Origin: Scolanthus callimorphus
Lineage: Eukaryota > Cnidaria > Anthozoa > Actiniaria > Edwardsiidae
DNA: 64,000 nt
Reading direction: 5' to 3'
NCBI GenBank assembly: GCA_033964015.1
Contig: JAWWUD010000105.1
Span: 62,001-126,000, forward strand
The notes below the pieces were generated by a model. The model made no database searches and had not been told where the DNA came from. It saw only the letters and a program-made list of their open reading frames with translations. The position numbers and the translations under genes were made by a program. How positions within the stretch are numbered: the stretch's first letter is position 1; every line of letters begins with the position of its first letter. Positions 63,311 to 64,000 of this stretch are shown one piece after another.

Positions 63311-64000
63311 CACTTCATTTTGCTCATCTGGTGACCTAGACCACACTTCCCAAGTTTGGTTGTTCTAGAGTCTTCTCTTGACGAGATATTCATTTTTCAA
63401 GCATAGATGACGTCATCGGTGACGTCACATCACGTGACCACTTCATTTCGCTCATCTGGTGACCAAGACCACACTGCCCAAGTTTGGTTGTTTTAGAGTC
63501 TTCTCTTCACGATATATTCATTTTTCAAGCATAGATGACGTCATCGATGACGTCATATCACGTGACCACTTCATTTCGATCATATGGTGGCCTAGACCAC
63601 ACTACCCAAGTTTGGTTCTTTTAGAGTTTTCCCTTCACGAGATATTATTTTTTCAAGCATAGATGACGTCATCGATGACGTCACATCACGTGACCACTTC
63701 ATTTTGCTCATCTGGTGACCTAGACCACACTACCCAAGTTTGGTTGTTCTGGAGTCTTCTCTTGACGAGATATTCATTTTTCAAGCATAGATGACGTCAT
63801 CGATGACGTCACATCACGTGACCACTTCATTTCGCTCATCTGGTGACCAAGACCACACTACCCAAGTTTGGTTGTTTCAGAGTCTTCTCTTCACGAGATA
63901 TTCATTTTTCAAGCATAGATGACGTCATCTATGACGTCACATCACGTGACCACTTCATTTCGCTCATCTGGTGACCTAGACCACACTACCCAAGTTTGGT
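63229..64000. repeat. 128-bp satellite with CRE and E-box motifs
   Basis: Six units start at 63229, 63359, 63487, 63615, 63743 and 63871 (period 128 after the first), running off the right edge. Each has GTTGTTTTAGAGTCTTCTCT, GAGATATTCATTTTTCAAGC, ATGACGTCATCGATGACGTC, a TCACGTGACC box and GACCACACTACCCAAGTTTG. The TGACGTCA pair forms a self-complementary core. Divergence between units is a few per cent. Confidence 0.95.

Overview
This is eukaryotic DNA with spliced exons, very repeat-rich, most likely from an anthozoan cnidarian (stony-coral-like). The organism call rests on the style of its mobile elements: DIRS-order tyrosine-recombinase retrotransposons with a cnidarian-type gag, a Penelope-like element with hammerhead motifs, many long foldback elements, and 17/32/128-bp satellites. 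It is an inference, because no organism label or database search was available.

Host gene. Five exons on the + strand (3750-3895, 4706-4769, 6044-6219, 29019-29133, 31552-31585) have AG/GT splice sites and compatible phases. Translated in order they match the MYBBP1A / Pol5 (DNA polymerase phi-like) family from the end of the helical-repeat region, through the acidic linker, into the start of the next helical block. The N- and C-terminal parts of the gene lie outside what can be recognised here. Its third visible intron is about 22.8 kb and is packed with mobile elements.

Left end (1-3480). A reverse transcriptase fragment on the minus strand runs off the left edge. It is followed by ATT/ACT microsatellites and a 32-bp satellite array holding two copies of an ATT-tailed insert. 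Giant intron (6220-29018): a 3.9-kb inverted-repeat element (8716-12623) with a second TIR element nested in it; two copies of a 1.1-kb dispersed repeat; a 294-bp palindrome carrying two inverted hammerhead cores; a 5'-truncated Penelope-like element (PLE) sitting inside the tyrosine recombinase gene of a decayed DIRS element (DIRS-A, 15.46-18.65 kb); a MULE-like foldback element; and a tRNA-like sequence.

Middle (29.6-43.4 kb). A 1.5-kb TIR element, duplicated LTR-derived sequence, and a second DIRS element (DIRS-B, minus strand: gag 39.65-40.88 kb, RT-RNase H-recombinase 34.1-36.75 kb). DIRS-B gag is interrupted by a 2.9-kb insertion flanked by CTTA. A ~120-bp satellite follows. From 44051 to 48043 lies a TIR element with an 11-bp flanking repeat, holding a 1.4-kb near-identical tandem duplication bookended by two identical-looking 254-bp MITEs.

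Right part (48-64 kb). A remnant related to DIRS-A, a Penelope hammerhead fragment, a 17-bp satellite, an intact SGNH-hydrolase ORF, a decayed Ty3/gypsy element (54.69-58.79 kb, minus strand) with LTR, PBS and PPT still visible, AT-rich foldback DNA, and at the right edge a 128-bp satellite in which every unit carries two TGACGTCA sites and one TCACGTGA site. I saw no rRNA gene, no CRISPR array and no bacterial-type operon.
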